From Pseudomonas oryzihabitans (GTDB taxonomy: Bacteria > Pseudomonadota > Gammaproteobacteria > Pseudomonadales > Pseudomonadaceae): 64,000 nucleotides of DNA. Positions 16,433 through 26,783 of this stretch are shown piece by piece. The DNA is taken from NCBI RefSeq assembly GCF_024652905.1, contig NZ_CP102428.1, positions 1,190,501-1,254,500 of the forward strand. Direction: 5' to 3'. A model generated the notes under the pieces. That model was not told the origin of the DNA, searched no databases, and saw only the letters and a list, made by a program, of their open reading frames with translations. Each line of letters begins with the position of its first letter. Positions within the stretch are counted from its first letter, which is position 1. The translations under genes were made by a program, and so were the position numbers.

Positions 16433-17788
16433 TCAGCGAGAGGTTTCAGCGGCGAGCGGGGCTTCGGCGGGCGGCGTGGGTACGCCACGCAACTCGACGC
16501 GCTTGATCTCGCCCACGACGAACAGGTAACTGATGGCGGCCACCAGGGCATTGGCGCCGACGAACACCAGGGCCATCTTGAAGGAGCCGGTGGCGGCGAT
16601 GATGTAGCCGATGATGATCGGGGTGGTGATGGAGGACAGGTTGCCGATGGTGTTGAACAGGCCACCGGAGAGGCCGGCGATCTGCTTGGGTGAGGTGTCG
16701 GACACCACCGCCCAACCCAGGGCGCCGATACCCTTGCCGAAGAAGGCCATGGCCATGAAGCCCACCACCATCCAGTCGGCGTCGACGTAGTTGCAGAGGA
16801 TCATGCTCATCGACAGCAGCATGCCGGCGACGATGGGGGTCTTGCGTGCCACGCTCAGGCTGTTGCCGCGACGCAGCAGGTAGTCGGAGATCACCCCGCC
16901 CAGCACGCCGCCGATGAAGCCGCAGATGGCCGGCAGGGAGGCGATGATGCCGGCCTTGAGGATGGTCATGCCACGTTCCTGCACCAGGTACACGGGGAAC
17001 CAGGTCAGGAAGAAGTAGGTGAGGGCGTTGATGCAGAATTGGCCCAGGTAGATGCCGGCCATCATGCGATTGGTCAGCAGCTGGCCGATGTAGCTCCACT
17101 TCGGGCCTTCGCTCTTCTTGCCGGGGGTATCCAGGTCGACCAGACCGCCGTTGCTGGCGATGTACTCGACTTCGGCGGCATTGACCCGGGGATGTTCACG
17201 GGGGCTGTAGATCACCGCCATCCAGACCGCCGAGAAGGCGATGCCCAGGACGCCCATCACCACGAAGACGTGCTGCCAGCCGAAGTGATAAACGATCCAG
17301 CCCATCAGCGGCGCGAACAGCACGGTGGCGAAGTATTGCGCCGAGTTGAAGATCGCCGAGGCGGTGCCGCGCTCCTTGGTGGGGAACCAGGCGGCGACGA
17401 TGCGGGCGTTACCGGGGAAGGAGGGCGCCTCGGCCAGACCGACCATGAATCTCAGGGCGAACAGCAGGAATACCGCGGTGCCGATGCCGAATTCACCGAT
17501 GTAGCCTTGCAGCAAGGTGAACACCGACCAGGTGAAGATGCTCGCCGCATAGACCTTCTTCGAACCGAAGCGATCCAGCAACCAGCCGCCCGGGATCTGA
17601 CCGAGCACATAGGCCCAACCAAAGGCGGAGAAGATGTAGCCGAGGGAGACGGCACTGATGCCGAGGTCTTTTTGCAGGGCGGAGCCGGCGATGGAAATGG
17701 TGGCGCGGTCGGCATAGTTGATCGTGGTCACGACGAACAGCATGAACAGGATCAGATAGCGGACGCGCGTCTGCTTGGTTTCTTGCAT
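16433..17788 (-). CDS. gudP: glucarate/galactarate MFS transporter
   Basis: This 451-residue permease has 12 predicted helices and matches the GudP/GarP group: TTINYADRATISIAGSALQK after helix 1, GQIPGGWLLDRFGSKKVY, RFMVGLAEAPSFPGNARI and FPTKERGTASAIFNSAQYFA. It imports glucarate for the adjacent dehydratase. Two matching palindromes lie upstream (17866-17897), between it and the LacI-family regulator, indicating repression of gudPD. Confidence 0.92.
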   Translation of the reverse strand: MQETKQTRVRYLILFMLFVVTTINYADRATISIAGSALQKDLGISAVSLGYIFSAFGWAYVLGQIPGGWLLDRFGSKKVYAASIFTWSVFTLLQGYIGEFGIGTAVFLLFALRFMVGLAEAPSFPGNARIVAAWFPTKERGTASAIFNSAQYFATVLFAPLMGWIVYHFGWQHVFVVMGVLGIAFSAVWMAVIYSPREHPRVNAAEVEYIASNGGLVDLDTPGKKSEGPKWSYIGQLLTNRMMAGIYLGQFCINALTYFFLTWFPVYLVQERGMTILKAGIIASLPAICGFIGGVLGGVISDYLLRRGNSLSVARKTPIVAGMLLSMSMILCNYVDADWMVVGFMAMAFFGKGIGALGWAVVSDTSPKQIAGLSGGLFNTIGNLSSITTPIIIGYIIAATGSFKMALVFVGANALVAAISYLFVVGEIKRVELRGVPTPPAEAPLAAETSR

Positions 17789-17865
17789 GGAGAGCTCCCA
17801 CTGGTTTGTTTTTGTGTGCGGGCGGAGATCGAGCAGCGGTCTTATGTTGTAAGTCGTCTGACAAC

Positions 17866-17897
17866 GATAGCGTTATCATTAAACAGATAACGCTATC
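17866..17897. promoter_or_regulatory. twin LacI-type operators before gudP
   Basis: GATAGCGTTATC (17866-17877) and GATAACGCTATC (17886-17897) are reverse complements of each other, and each is a near-palindrome with a central CG, as LacI-family sites have. Their centres are 20 bp apart, two helical turns, so two repressor dimers could bind the same face. The region is AT-rich and about 80-110 bp before gudP. Confidence 0.7.
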
Positions 17898-17936
17898 ATT
17901 CAACCGGTAAATCTGTGGTGGGGTGCAAAAAATCCG

Positions 17937-19001
17937 TTAGGAGCTCTGGCGCTCGATGAGAACGAAACCGGTGTCGAGGTTGACCGCGGTCCGCTCGCCG
18001 GCGAGCCGGTTGAGCAGCGACTGGGCGACGCTGCGGCCCATGACATCGGCGTTGACGCTGACGGTGGACAGCGCCGGGGTCGCGAAGCGGCCATTGGTGG
18101 TGTCGCCGAAACCCATTACCGCCAGCTGCTCGGGAATGCGCAGGCCGCGGCTGTTGGCCTCGGCCACCACGCCCAGGGCCAGGGTATCGGAGCTGCACAG
18201 CACCAGTTCCGGTGGCACCGGGCGTTCCAGCAGGCGCGCCAGGCCGATCCGGCCGACCTCCCAGGTGGCGGGCAGCGGCAGCACTTCCATGGGCACTTCG
18301 CCGATACCCAGCTCGGCCAGCCGCGCCTGCAGCGCCAGGTTGCGGCGCATGGCGCGGGGATCGTCCACCGAGATCACCCCGAAGCGGCGATAGCCGCGGG
18401 CGACGAAGTGATCCGCCAGGGCCATGCCGACCTGCTCATGGGAAAAGCCCACCTGCATGTCCAGGGCCTCGGCGCTCAGGTCCCAGGCTTCCACCACCGG
18501 GATGTTCAGCGCCGCCAGCCGCTCGCGACTGGCCGGGGTGTGCAGGGTGCCGGTAAGGACGATGCCATCGGGCCGGCGGCCGAGGATGGCTTCCAGCAGT
18601 TCCTCTTCCTTTTCCGGTGAATAGCCGGTGGGACCGATCAGCGCCTGGTAGCCCGCCTCGGTGAGCCGCTCCATGATCGCCTGCACCACGGTGGCATAGA
18701 TGGAATTGGCGATGGTGGGCAGCAGGATGGCCACCAGGCGACTCTTGCTGGAGGCGAGGCTGCCCGCCAGCAGATTGGGCACATAGCCCAGCTCCTTGAC
18801 CACCGCCAGGACGTGCTCGCGAGTGGCGGCGCTCACCAGACTCGGCCGATGCAGCGCCCGGGACACGGTGATGGGCGACACCCCGGCGGCGAGGGCGACC
18901 TCGCGCACGGTGAGGGGCAGCTCGGTGGTGCCATCGAGCTGGGCGAGTTCGCGTCGGGACTTCCTGGCCAAAACGGGTCCTTGGATGAGAGAGACCGCCA
19001 T
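17937..19001 (-). CDS. LacI-family repressor, probably of gudPD
   Basis: This LacI-family regulator is about 354 residues from ATG 19001. Its helix-turn-helix (VREVALAAGVSPITVSRALH) is followed by hinge residues VPNLLAGSLASSKS and a periplasmic-binding-protein-like sensor domain (VAILLPTIANSIYATV, RPDGIVLTG, VMGFGDTTNGRFATPALSTV). GntR/GudR-like proteins of this type sense sugar acids. A TTG at 18971 has AAGGA six bases upstream and would give 344 residues; the ATG has no visible ribosome binding site, so the shorter start may be correct. It lies directly upstream of gudP and its twin operators. Confidence 0.87.
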   Translation of the reverse strand: MAVSLIQGPVLARKSRRELAQLDGTTELPLTVREVALAAGVSPITVSRALHRPSLVSAATREHVLAVVKELGYVPNLLAGSLASSKSRLVAILLPTIANSIYATVVQAIMERLTEAGYQALIGPTGYSPEKEEELLEAILGRRPDGIVLTGTLHTPASRERLAALNIPVVEAWDLSAEALDMQVGFSHEQVGMALADHFVARGYRRFGVISVDDPRAMRRNLALQARLAELGIGEVPMEVLPLPATWEVGRIGLARLLERPVPPELVLCSSDTLALGVVAEANSRGLRIPEQLAVMGFGDTTNGRFATPALSTVSVNADVMGRSVAQSLLNRLAGERTAVNLDTGFVLIERQSS

Positions 19002-19050
19002 TATGGGAGCAAGCCCCGGCGGTTGCCATGGGCGTCCGCCAGAGCCTTTG

Positions 19051-19965
19051 CTAGTCGACCGCTCGCGCTGCCCGGGCGCGACCGACCCGGGACTCGTTGC
19101 GCCGCCCCAGCTGGGCGGACACCTGGTGGCCCGCCTCGATGAGCTGGGGCAGGTCGAGACCGCTGGCGATGCCCAGGCCGTCGAGCAGATAGACCAAGTC
19201 CTCGCTGGCGACATTGCCGCTGGCGCCCTGGGCATAGGGGCAGCCCCCCAGGCCGGCGATGGCGCTGTCGAACACCGCGACGCCTTCGAGCAGACTGGCA
19301 TAGACATTGGCCAGGGCCTGGCCATAGGTGTCGTGGAAATGCCCGGCCAGCCGGGTGAGCGGCACCTCCCGACCCAGTCGCTGCCAGAGCGCCCGGGTTC
19401 GGCCGGGGGTACCGACGCCGATGGTGTCCCCCAGGGAGACTTCGGCGCAGCCCAGCTCCAGCAGCTCGCGCGTCACGCTCGCCACCTGATCAGGTGCGAT
19501 CTGGCCGTCGTAGGGGCAGCCCAGCACGCAAGATACATAGCCTCGCACCCGGATCCCCGCCGCCCGCGCGCCCTCGACCACTGGCACGAAGCGCGCCAGG
19601 CTCTCGGCGATGGAGCAGTTGATGTTGCGCTGGGAGAAGCCCTCCGAAGCGGCGGCGAAGACGGCGATTTCATCCACCCCCGCCGCCAGGGCGGCTTCGA
19701 AGCCTTTCATATTGGGCACGAGTACCGAACGGATCACGCCCGCCGGGCGGCCCAGTCCCGCCAGTACCTCGGCGGTCCCCGCCATCTGCGGCACCCACTT
19801 GGGCGAAACGAAGCTGCCCACTTCCAGATGTTGCACGCCGCTGGCGACCAGGGCCTCGCACAGCTGGATGCGCTCGGCAATGCCAAGCGCCTGGGGTTCG
19901 TTTTGCAGGCCATCGCGTGGCCCGACCTCGACCACCCGCACCCGGGACGGCAGGGCATCGCTCAT
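19051..19965 (-). CDS. liuE: hydroxymethylglutaryl-CoA lyase
   Basis: This 304-residue TIM-barrel enzyme cleaves HMG-CoA to acetoacetate and acetyl-CoA, the last step of leucine/isovalerate breakdown. It shows VEVGPRDGLQNE at the first strand, SFVSPKWVPQMAG, HFHDTYGQALAN with the metal-binding His residues, and the catalytic loop IAGLGGCPYAQGASGN with the signature Cys. The ATG overlaps the liuD stop as ATGA, so it is the last gene of the operon. Its end lies 49 bp before the LacI-family gene. Confidence 0.94.
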   Translation of the reverse strand: MSDALPSRVRVVEVGPRDGLQNEPQALGIAERIQLCEALVASGVQHLEVGSFVSPKWVPQMAGTAEVLAGLGRPAGVIRSVLVPNMKGFEAALAAGVDEIAVFAAASEGFSQRNINCSIAESLARFVPVVEGARAAGIRVRGYVSCVLGCPYDGQIAPDQVASVTRELLELGCAEVSLGDTIGVGTPGRTRALWQRLGREVPLTRLAGHFHDTYGQALANVYASLLEGVAVFDSAIAGLGGCPYAQGASGNVASEDLVYLLDGLGIASGLDLPQLIEAGHQVSAQLGRRNESRVGRARAARAVD

Positions 19966-21896
19966 GGTGCCGACTCCTCCAGTTCCACCAGGGCTGTGCC
20001 CTCGGCCACCAGTTCGCCAGGGCTGCAGAACAGCGCGGTCACGACGCCGGCGCGGGGCGCGCGGATGCTGTGTTCCATCTTCATCGCCTCCAGCACCACC
20101 AGCGGCGTACCGGCGTCCACGCTGTCACCCACCGCCACCGAGACGGCTACCACACTGGCGTTCATCGGCGCCGTGAGCCCACCGGCATCGGCCCGGCGCG
20201 CGACCTCGGCGAGGGGATCGGCCCAGATGACGGCTTCGAAACGGTCTTGCCATTCGAGGAACAGCACCTGCCCACGGCGATAGAGCCTGGCGCTCTGGCG
20301 GATGTCGTCTGCATGCCAATGGAGGCGATCACCGCTCAGCTCGACCGCCGACGAACCGGGCAGGGTGACGAGGCGCACCTCGCCGCGACAGGCCAGGCGT
20401 AGCGAGACAAGTGGCGGTCCACCCAGGCGCCAGCCCTGGCGGGAAGCCCAGGGCGACGTCGGGTCGGCAGTGGCCGGCAGCGTCGCCAGCCAGGCTTGGG
20501 CCGCCAGGGTCCAGAAGGCCTCCGGCAGCTCCCCGGGTGCGGGCAGCAAGGCATCCCGGTGACGCTCGATAAAGCCGGTATCCAGCTCGGCCGCGGCAAA
20601 GGCCGGATGGGCAAGCAGGCGCTGCAAGAAGGCGAGATTGGTGGCGAAGCCGCCCACCGCGGTTTCATCAAGCATGGCCAGCAGTCGCTGGCGCGCCTGT
20701 TCGCGGCTGTCGCCCCAGCCGATGAGCTTGGCCAGCATGGGATCATAGAAGGGCGATACCTCGTCGCCTTCCTCCACGCCGCTGTCCACGCGCCTACCCG
20801 GACCCGCCGTGGGCTCGCGGTAGAGCTGCAGGGTGCCCGAGGCCGGCAGGAAGCCCTGGTCGGTGTCCTCAGCATAGAGGCGCACCTCGATGGCATGGCC
20901 GTGCAGGGGCACCTGGGCCTGGGTGAGGGGCAGCGCCTCACCGGCGGCGACGCGCAACTGCCAGGCCACCAGATCCAGGCCGGTGATGGCCTCGGTGACC
21001 GGGTGCTCGACCTGCAGCCGGGTATTCATTTCCATGAAGAAGAAGTCGCCGCGGGCGTCGAGCAGGAATTCCACGGTGCCGGCCCCCACATAGCCGATGG
21101 CCTGGGCCGCCTGTACCGCGGCTTCGCCCATGGCCCGCCGTAGCTCAGGTGTGAGGCCAGGCGCAGGGGCTTCCTCGATCACCTTCTGGTGGCGGCGCTG
21201 GATGGAGCAGTCGCGTTCGTTGAGATAGAGGCAATGGCCGTGCCCGTCGGCGAAGACCTGGATCTCCACGTGACGCGGTTGCAGCACGTACTTCTCCACC
21301 AGCATCCGCGCATCGCCAAAGGCCGAGAGCGCTTCGCGCTGGGCGGAGGCGAGACCTTCGGCCAGGTCGGCTTCGCGCTCGATGATCTTCATGCCCTTGC
21401 CGCCACCGCCGGCGGTGGCCTTGAGCAGGACCGGATAGCCGATGCGTGCCGCGGCGTCGCGAAAGGTGGCCAGGGACTGGTCCTCGCCGTGATAGCCCGG
21501 CACCAGGGGCACCCCGGCGTCGGTCATCAGCGCCTTGGCCGCGGACTTGCTGCCCATGGCGCGAATCGCCGCGGCGGGCGGCCCGACGAAGACCAGTCCC
21601 GCCGCGGCCACCGCTTCGGCGAAGGCGGCGTTCTCGGACAGAAAGCCATAACCAGGGTGGATGGCCTGGGCGCCGGTGGCGAGGGCAGCGGCGATGATCC
21701 GCTCGCCAGCCAGGTAGCTGTCGGCCGGCTTGGCGCCCCCGAGGTCTACCGCCAGGTCGGCCTGGCGCACATGGCGTGCCCTGGCGTCGATGGCGCTGTG
21801 CACGGCGACGGTGCCCAGGCCCAGGGCCTTGGCGGTGCGCATCACCCGGCAGGCGATCTCGCCTCGGTTGGCGACGAGCAGACGGTCGAAGGTCAT
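19962..21896 (-). CDS. liuD: methylcrotonyl-CoA carboxylase, biotin-containing alpha subunit
   Basis: This 644-residue chain holds a biotin carboxylase domain (LLVANRGEIACRVMRTAKAL at the start, the ATP-grasp GGGGKGMK, ERDCSIQRRHQKVIEEAP, EMNTRLQVEHPVTE). After it come a linker domain and a C-terminal biotinyl domain with VLEAMKMEHSI, where the Lys of MKM carries biotin. With LiuB it carboxylates 3-methylcrotonyl-CoA. The start and stop overlap neighbouring genes by 4 bases each. Confidence 0.94.
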   Translation of the reverse strand: MTFDRLLVANRGEIACRVMRTAKALGLGTVAVHSAIDARARHVRQADLAVDLGGAKPADSYLAGERIIAAALATGAQAIHPGYGFLSENAAFAEAVAAAGLVFVGPPAAAIRAMGSKSAAKALMTDAGVPLVPGYHGEDQSLATFRDAAARIGYPVLLKATAGGGGKGMKIIEREADLAEGLASAQREALSAFGDARMLVEKYVLQPRHVEIQVFADGHGHCLYLNERDCSIQRRHQKVIEEAPAPGLTPELRRAMGEAAVQAAQAIGYVGAGTVEFLLDARGDFFFMEMNTRLQVEHPVTEAITGLDLVAWQLRVAAGEALPLTQAQVPLHGHAIEVRLYAEDTDQGFLPASGTLQLYREPTAGPGRRVDSGVEEGDEVSPFYDPMLAKLIGWGDSREQARQRLLAMLDETAVGGFATNLAFLQRLLAHPAFAAAELDTGFIERHRDALLPAPGELPEAFWTLAAQAWLATLPATADPTSPWASRQGWRLGGPPLVSLRLACRGEVRLVTLPGSSAVELSGDRLHWHADDIRQSARLYRRGQVLFLEWQDRFEAVIWADPLAEVARRADAGGLTAPMNASVVAVSVAVGDSVDAGTPLVVLEAMKMEHSIRAPRAGVVTALFCSPGELVAEGTALVELEESAP

Positions 21897-22693
21897 GGCG
21901 TGGTCTCCTGCCAGGCGGGGCGGCGCTTTTCCAGGAAAGCAGCTAGGCCTTCCTGGGCTTCAGGGGTGACGCGGACCGCGGCGATCAGGCCCTCGGTGAA
22001 CTGGCGCACCGTGGGGCTCGGCACACCATCGCCGGCGCCGTCCAGGAGCCGTTTGCAGGCCCGCAAGGCCTGAGGACCGTTGTCCAGCAGGCGGGCGATC
22101 CAGGCTTCCACGAGGGGCTCCAGGTCGGCGGCGGGCGCGGTCTCGGCGACCAGGCCCAGCTCGGCGGCGCGCGCACCGGAGAAGCGTTCGGCACCCAGCA
22201 TGTAGCGCCGTGCCACCCGTTCGCCCAGGGCGCGGATGACGAAGGGGCCGATGACGGCGGGCACCAGGCCGATGCGCACCTCCGACAGGCAGAAGGTGGC
22301 GTCACTGGCAGCCACGGCGAGGTCGCAGCAACTGACCAGACCCACGGCGCCGCCAAAGGCTGCGCCCTGCACCACGGCGAGGGTGGGCATTGGCAAGGCC
22401 TGCAGGCGATACATCACCTCGGCCAGGCGCTCGGTGTCGGCCTGGTTGGCGGCCGCGTCCAGGGTGGCGGACGCCTGCATCCAGGCGAGATCCGCGCCGG
22501 CGCAGAAGTGCCGGCCGCGCCCGCGTACGAGCAGAAAGCGCAGCTCGGCATCGGCGGCGATCTCGGTGAGCGCTGTGCCCAACTCCGCGATCATCCGTGC
22601 ATCCAGGGCGTTGTGGCGGTCCGGACGGTCGAGCCAGAGGGTGGCGAAGCCGCGCGGGTCGCGGGTCAGATCCAGGGTTTGGAAGTCAGTCAT
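21893..22693 (-). CDS. liuC: 3-methylglutaconyl-CoA hydratase (enoyl-CoA hydratase family)
   Basis: This 266-residue crotonase-fold protein has RHNALDARMIAEL, the oxyanion-hole segment GRGRHFCAGADLAWMQAS, and VQGAAFGGAVGLVSCCDLAVA; the family's catalytic Glu is expected in CLSEVRIGLVPAVI. Its place between liuB and liuD identifies the substrate as 3-methylglutaconyl-CoA, giving HMG-CoA for LiuE. It starts 3 bp after liuB. Confidence 0.92.
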   Translation of the reverse strand: MTDFQTLDLTRDPRGFATLWLDRPDRHNALDARMIAELGTALTEIAADAELRFLLVRGRGRHFCAGADLAWMQASATLDAAANQADTERLAEVMYRLQALPMPTLAVVQGAAFGGAVGLVSCCDLAVAASDATFCLSEVRIGLVPAVIGPFVIRALGERVARRYMLGAERFSGARAAELGLVAETAPAADLEPLVEAWIARLLDNGPQALRACKRLLDGAGDGVPSPTVRQFTEGLIAAVRVTPEAQEGLAAFLEKRRPAWQETTP

Positions 22694-22696
22694 GGC

Positions 22697-24304
<1,608 letters not shown>

Positions 24305-24314
24305 GGAGGACTCC

Positions 24315-25478
24315 TCACCGGGTTTCGTTGAACAGCTCGCGCCCGATCAGCATGCGGCGGATCTCGCTGGTGCCGGCGCCGATCTCATAGAGCTTGGCAT
24401 CGCGCAGCAGGCGACCGGTGGGGTACTCGTTGATATAGCCGTTGCCGCCGAGGATCTGGATGGCTTCCAGGGCCATCTGGGTGGCCTTCTCGGCGGTGTA
24501 GAGGATCACCCCGGCGGCGTCCTTGCGGGTGGTCTCGTCACGGTCGCAGGCCTGGGCCACGGCATAGAGATAGGCACGGCTGGCGGCGAGACCGGTGTAG
24601 AGGTCGGCCACCTTGCCCTGGATCAGCTGGAATTCGCCGATGCTCTGGCCGAATTGCTTGCGGTCATGGACGTAGGGCAGGACCACGTCCAGGCAGGCCT
24701 GCATGATGCCCACCGGGCCGCCGGCGAGGACCACGCGCTCGTAGTCCAGGCCGCTCATCAGCACCCTCACGCCCCCGTTCACCTGCCCCAGCACGTTGTC
24801 CTCCGGCACCTCGACGTCGTCGAAGAACAGCTCGCAGGTGTTGGAGCCGCGCATGCCCAGCTTGTCGAACTTACTGCCGCGGCTGAAACCGCTCCAGTCA
24901 CGCTCGACGATGAAGGCGGTGATGCCATGGGCGCCTTGTTCCGGCTCGGTCTTGGCGTAGATCACATAGGTATGGGCATCGGGACCGTTGGTGATCCAGG
25001 TCTTGCTGCCATTGAGCACGAAGCGATCGCCACGCCGCTCGGCGCGTAGCTTCATGGAGACCACGTCCGAACCGGCGTTGGGCTCGCTCATGGCCAGGGC
25101 GCCGACGTGCTCGCCGCTGACCAGCCGGGGCAGGTAGCGCGCCTTCTGCTCCATGGTGCCGTTGCGATGGATCTGGTTGACGCAGAGGTTGGAGTGGGCG
25201 CCATAGGAGAGGGCGACCGAGGCGGAGCCGCGGCTGATCTCCTCCATGACCACTGCATGGGCGAGATAGCCGAGTCCGGAGCCGCCGTACTCCTCGCCCA
25301 CGGTGATGCCGAGCAAGCCCAGGTCACCAAAGGTGCGCCACAGGTCCATGGGAAAGCTGTTGCTGGCATCGATCTCGCCCGCGCGAGGCGCTACCTCGCG
25401 GGCGACCAGGGTGCGCACCTGATCGCGCAGCAGATCGAGGGTCTCGCCCAGGGCGAAGTTGAGACTCGGGTAGCTCAT
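24315..25478 (-). CDS. liuA: isovaleryl-CoA dehydrogenase
   Basis: This 387-residue acyl-CoA dehydrogenase has the family segments [58 protein letters not shown] and the C-terminal [20 protein letters not shown] with [12 protein letters not shown]. The region [14 protein letters not shown] contains the glutamate that isovaleryl-CoA dehydrogenases use as base. ATG at 25478 is preceded by AGGTGA. It leads liuABCDE. In P. aeruginosa a MerR-type gene (liuR) precedes liuA; here the upstream neighbour is a divergent LysR gene 367 bp away. Confidence 0.93.
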   Translation of the reverse strand: MSYPSLNFALGETLDLLRDQVRTLVAREVAPRAGEIDASNSFPMDLWRTFGDLGLLGITVGEEYGGSGLGYLAHAVVMEEISRGSASVALSYGAHSNLCVNQIHRNGTMEQKARYLPRLVSGEHVGALAMSEPNAGSDVVSMKLRAERRGDRFVLNGSKTWITNGPDAHTYVIYAKTEPEQGAHGITAFIVERDWSGFSRGSKFDKLGMRGSNTCELFFDDVEVPEDNVLGQVNGGVRVLMSGLDYERVVLAGGPVGIMQACLDVVLPYVHDRKQFGQSIGEFQLIQGKVADLYTGLAASRAYLYAVAQACDRDETTRKDAAGVILYTAEKATQMALEAIQILGGNGYINEYPTGRLLRDAKLYEIGAGTSEIRRMLIGRELFNETR

Positions 25479-25845
25479 GGGGTCACCTATTGTTGGGATT
25501 GTCGGGTGAGAGCGGTCGGCCGATCGGGCGCGCATGGGGCGGCCACCCGGTACGGCGCGGAGCTGAAAAAAACAGGACGGGGCAGCGCTGATGACCAGGC
25601 GCGGGCGTGGCGCGCAGGTGGACGCTGGAAAACCGTCGGGCAGGGCGGCCAACGGTAGGACAAGGGTGCGCACGGAGCGCGGCTGCGGAACGCGGGCGCC
25701 AGGGCGCGCATGACCCGTCCTCCTGTTCATTGTTCTTGTCATGGCGACCGCGAGAGGACCGCGGCGCGCCTGTGCCTCTGAGTCTAGGAGAGGAAATGCG
25801 CTATCGTGAAACGATAAAAATAGAATCCAGGTATTGGAAAATCAG
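25479..25845. other. divergent promoter region liuA / LysR
   Basis: These 367 bases hold no gene that I can support. The half next to liuA is GC-rich; the half next to the LysR gene turns AT-rich and contains the dyad at 25802-25816. No MerR-type 19-bp spacer promoter or terminator stood out. Confidence 0.5.
25802..25816. promoter_or_regulatory. candidate LysR autoregulatory site
   Basis: TATCGTGAAACGATA is a perfect 6+6 dyad around GAA, 30 bp before the LysR start. It contains the T-N11-A form. It is probably the site by which this LysR protein controls its own or the divergent promoter. Confidence 0.5.
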
Positions 25846-26754
25846 ATGGCAGTGCTCAAGGACATTTCGATGCGGCAGCTGCGCTACTTCGTCGCCGCCG
25901 CCGAGAACAGCCAGTTTTCCCTGGCCGCCAGCGCGGTCAACGTCAGCCAGTCGGCGGTCACCACGGCGGTCAGCCAGCTGGAGGCCCTGCTCGCCGTGCG
26001 GCTATTCGAGCGCCTGCCCCACGGCGTCAAGCTCACGGCCGAGGGGCACCAGTTCTACCACCATGCCCGACACATCCTCGACACCCTGCAGGACGCCGTG
26101 AGTCAGCCGCTGTTCCAGAGTCATGCCCTGACCGGCCAGGCCCGGGTCGGGGCTTCCTATGCGGTGCTCGGCTATTACCTGCCGACCCTCCTGGCGCGCT
26201 TCAAGCGCAGCTATCCGCAGATCGACATCGACCTGCGCGACATGGACAGACCCAGCATCGAGGCGGGCATCAACGATGGGACCCTGGAGCTGGGTCTCAC
26301 GGTCATCTCCAACGTCGACGCCGCGCAGCCCTTCGAGCGCCATCTGCTGATGCGTTCGCCGCGCCAGCTCTGGTTGCCCAGCGCCCATCCCTTGCTCGCT
26401 CCGGAGCAGGTCAGCCTGGCCGACATCGCGCCCTATCCCTATATCCTCGCCACGGTGGACGAAGGGGAAACCTCCACCCTGCGCTACTGGCGCGCGGCCG
26501 GCCTGGAACCCAACGTGGTGTTCAAGACCTCGTCCATGGAATCCCTGCGCGGCCTGGTCGCCCATGGCTTTGGCGTGACCATCCTGTCCGACATGCTCTA
26601 TCGCGGCTGGTCCCTGGAAGGCCGCAAGCTGGAAGCGCGCCCGGTGGCCGATGCCATCCCGCCCATGGAGCTGGGGTTGATCTGGAGCCCCGAGGAGCGC
26701 CTGGGACCCGGCGCCCAGGCGTTTCGGCAGTTTCTAGTATCGGCGGCGGGCTGA
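25846..26754 (+). CDS. LysR-family regulator
   Basis: This 302-residue LysR protein has its helix-turn-helix in FSLAASAVNVSQSAVTTAVS and a substrate-binding domain with VGASYAVLGYYLPTLLARFK and GLVAHGFGVTILSDMLYRGW. I chose ATG at 25846; a TTG at 25834 and an ATG at 25870 are alternatives, and none has a strong ribosome binding site. It is divergent from liuA and converges on the ABC transporter genes (29-bp gap), so either could be its target. Nothing in the sequence identifies its ligand. Confidence 0.85.
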   Translation: MAVLKDISMRQLRYFVAAAENSQFSLAASAVNVSQSAVTTAVSQLEALLAVRLFERLPHGVKLTAEGHQFYHHARHILDTLQDAVSQPLFQSHALTGQARVGASYAVLGYYLPTLLARFKRSYPQIDIDLRDMDRPSIEAGINDGTLELGLTVISNVDAAQPFERHLLMRSPRQLWLPSAHPLLAPEQVSLADIAPYPYILATVDEGETSTLRYWRAAGLEPNVVFKTSSMESLRGLVAHGFGVTILSDMLYRGWSLEGRKLEARPVADAIPPMELGLIWSPEERLGPGAQAFRQFLVSAAG

Positions 26755-26783
26755 GGCGGACGCGCGAGGCCCGCCCTCCGGCC

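Noticed and set aside
17937-19325. Long upstream extension of the LacI-family gene to 19325
   Set aside because: The extension runs through the end of liuE in another frame and has no domain; the helix-turn-helix lies near the shorter start.
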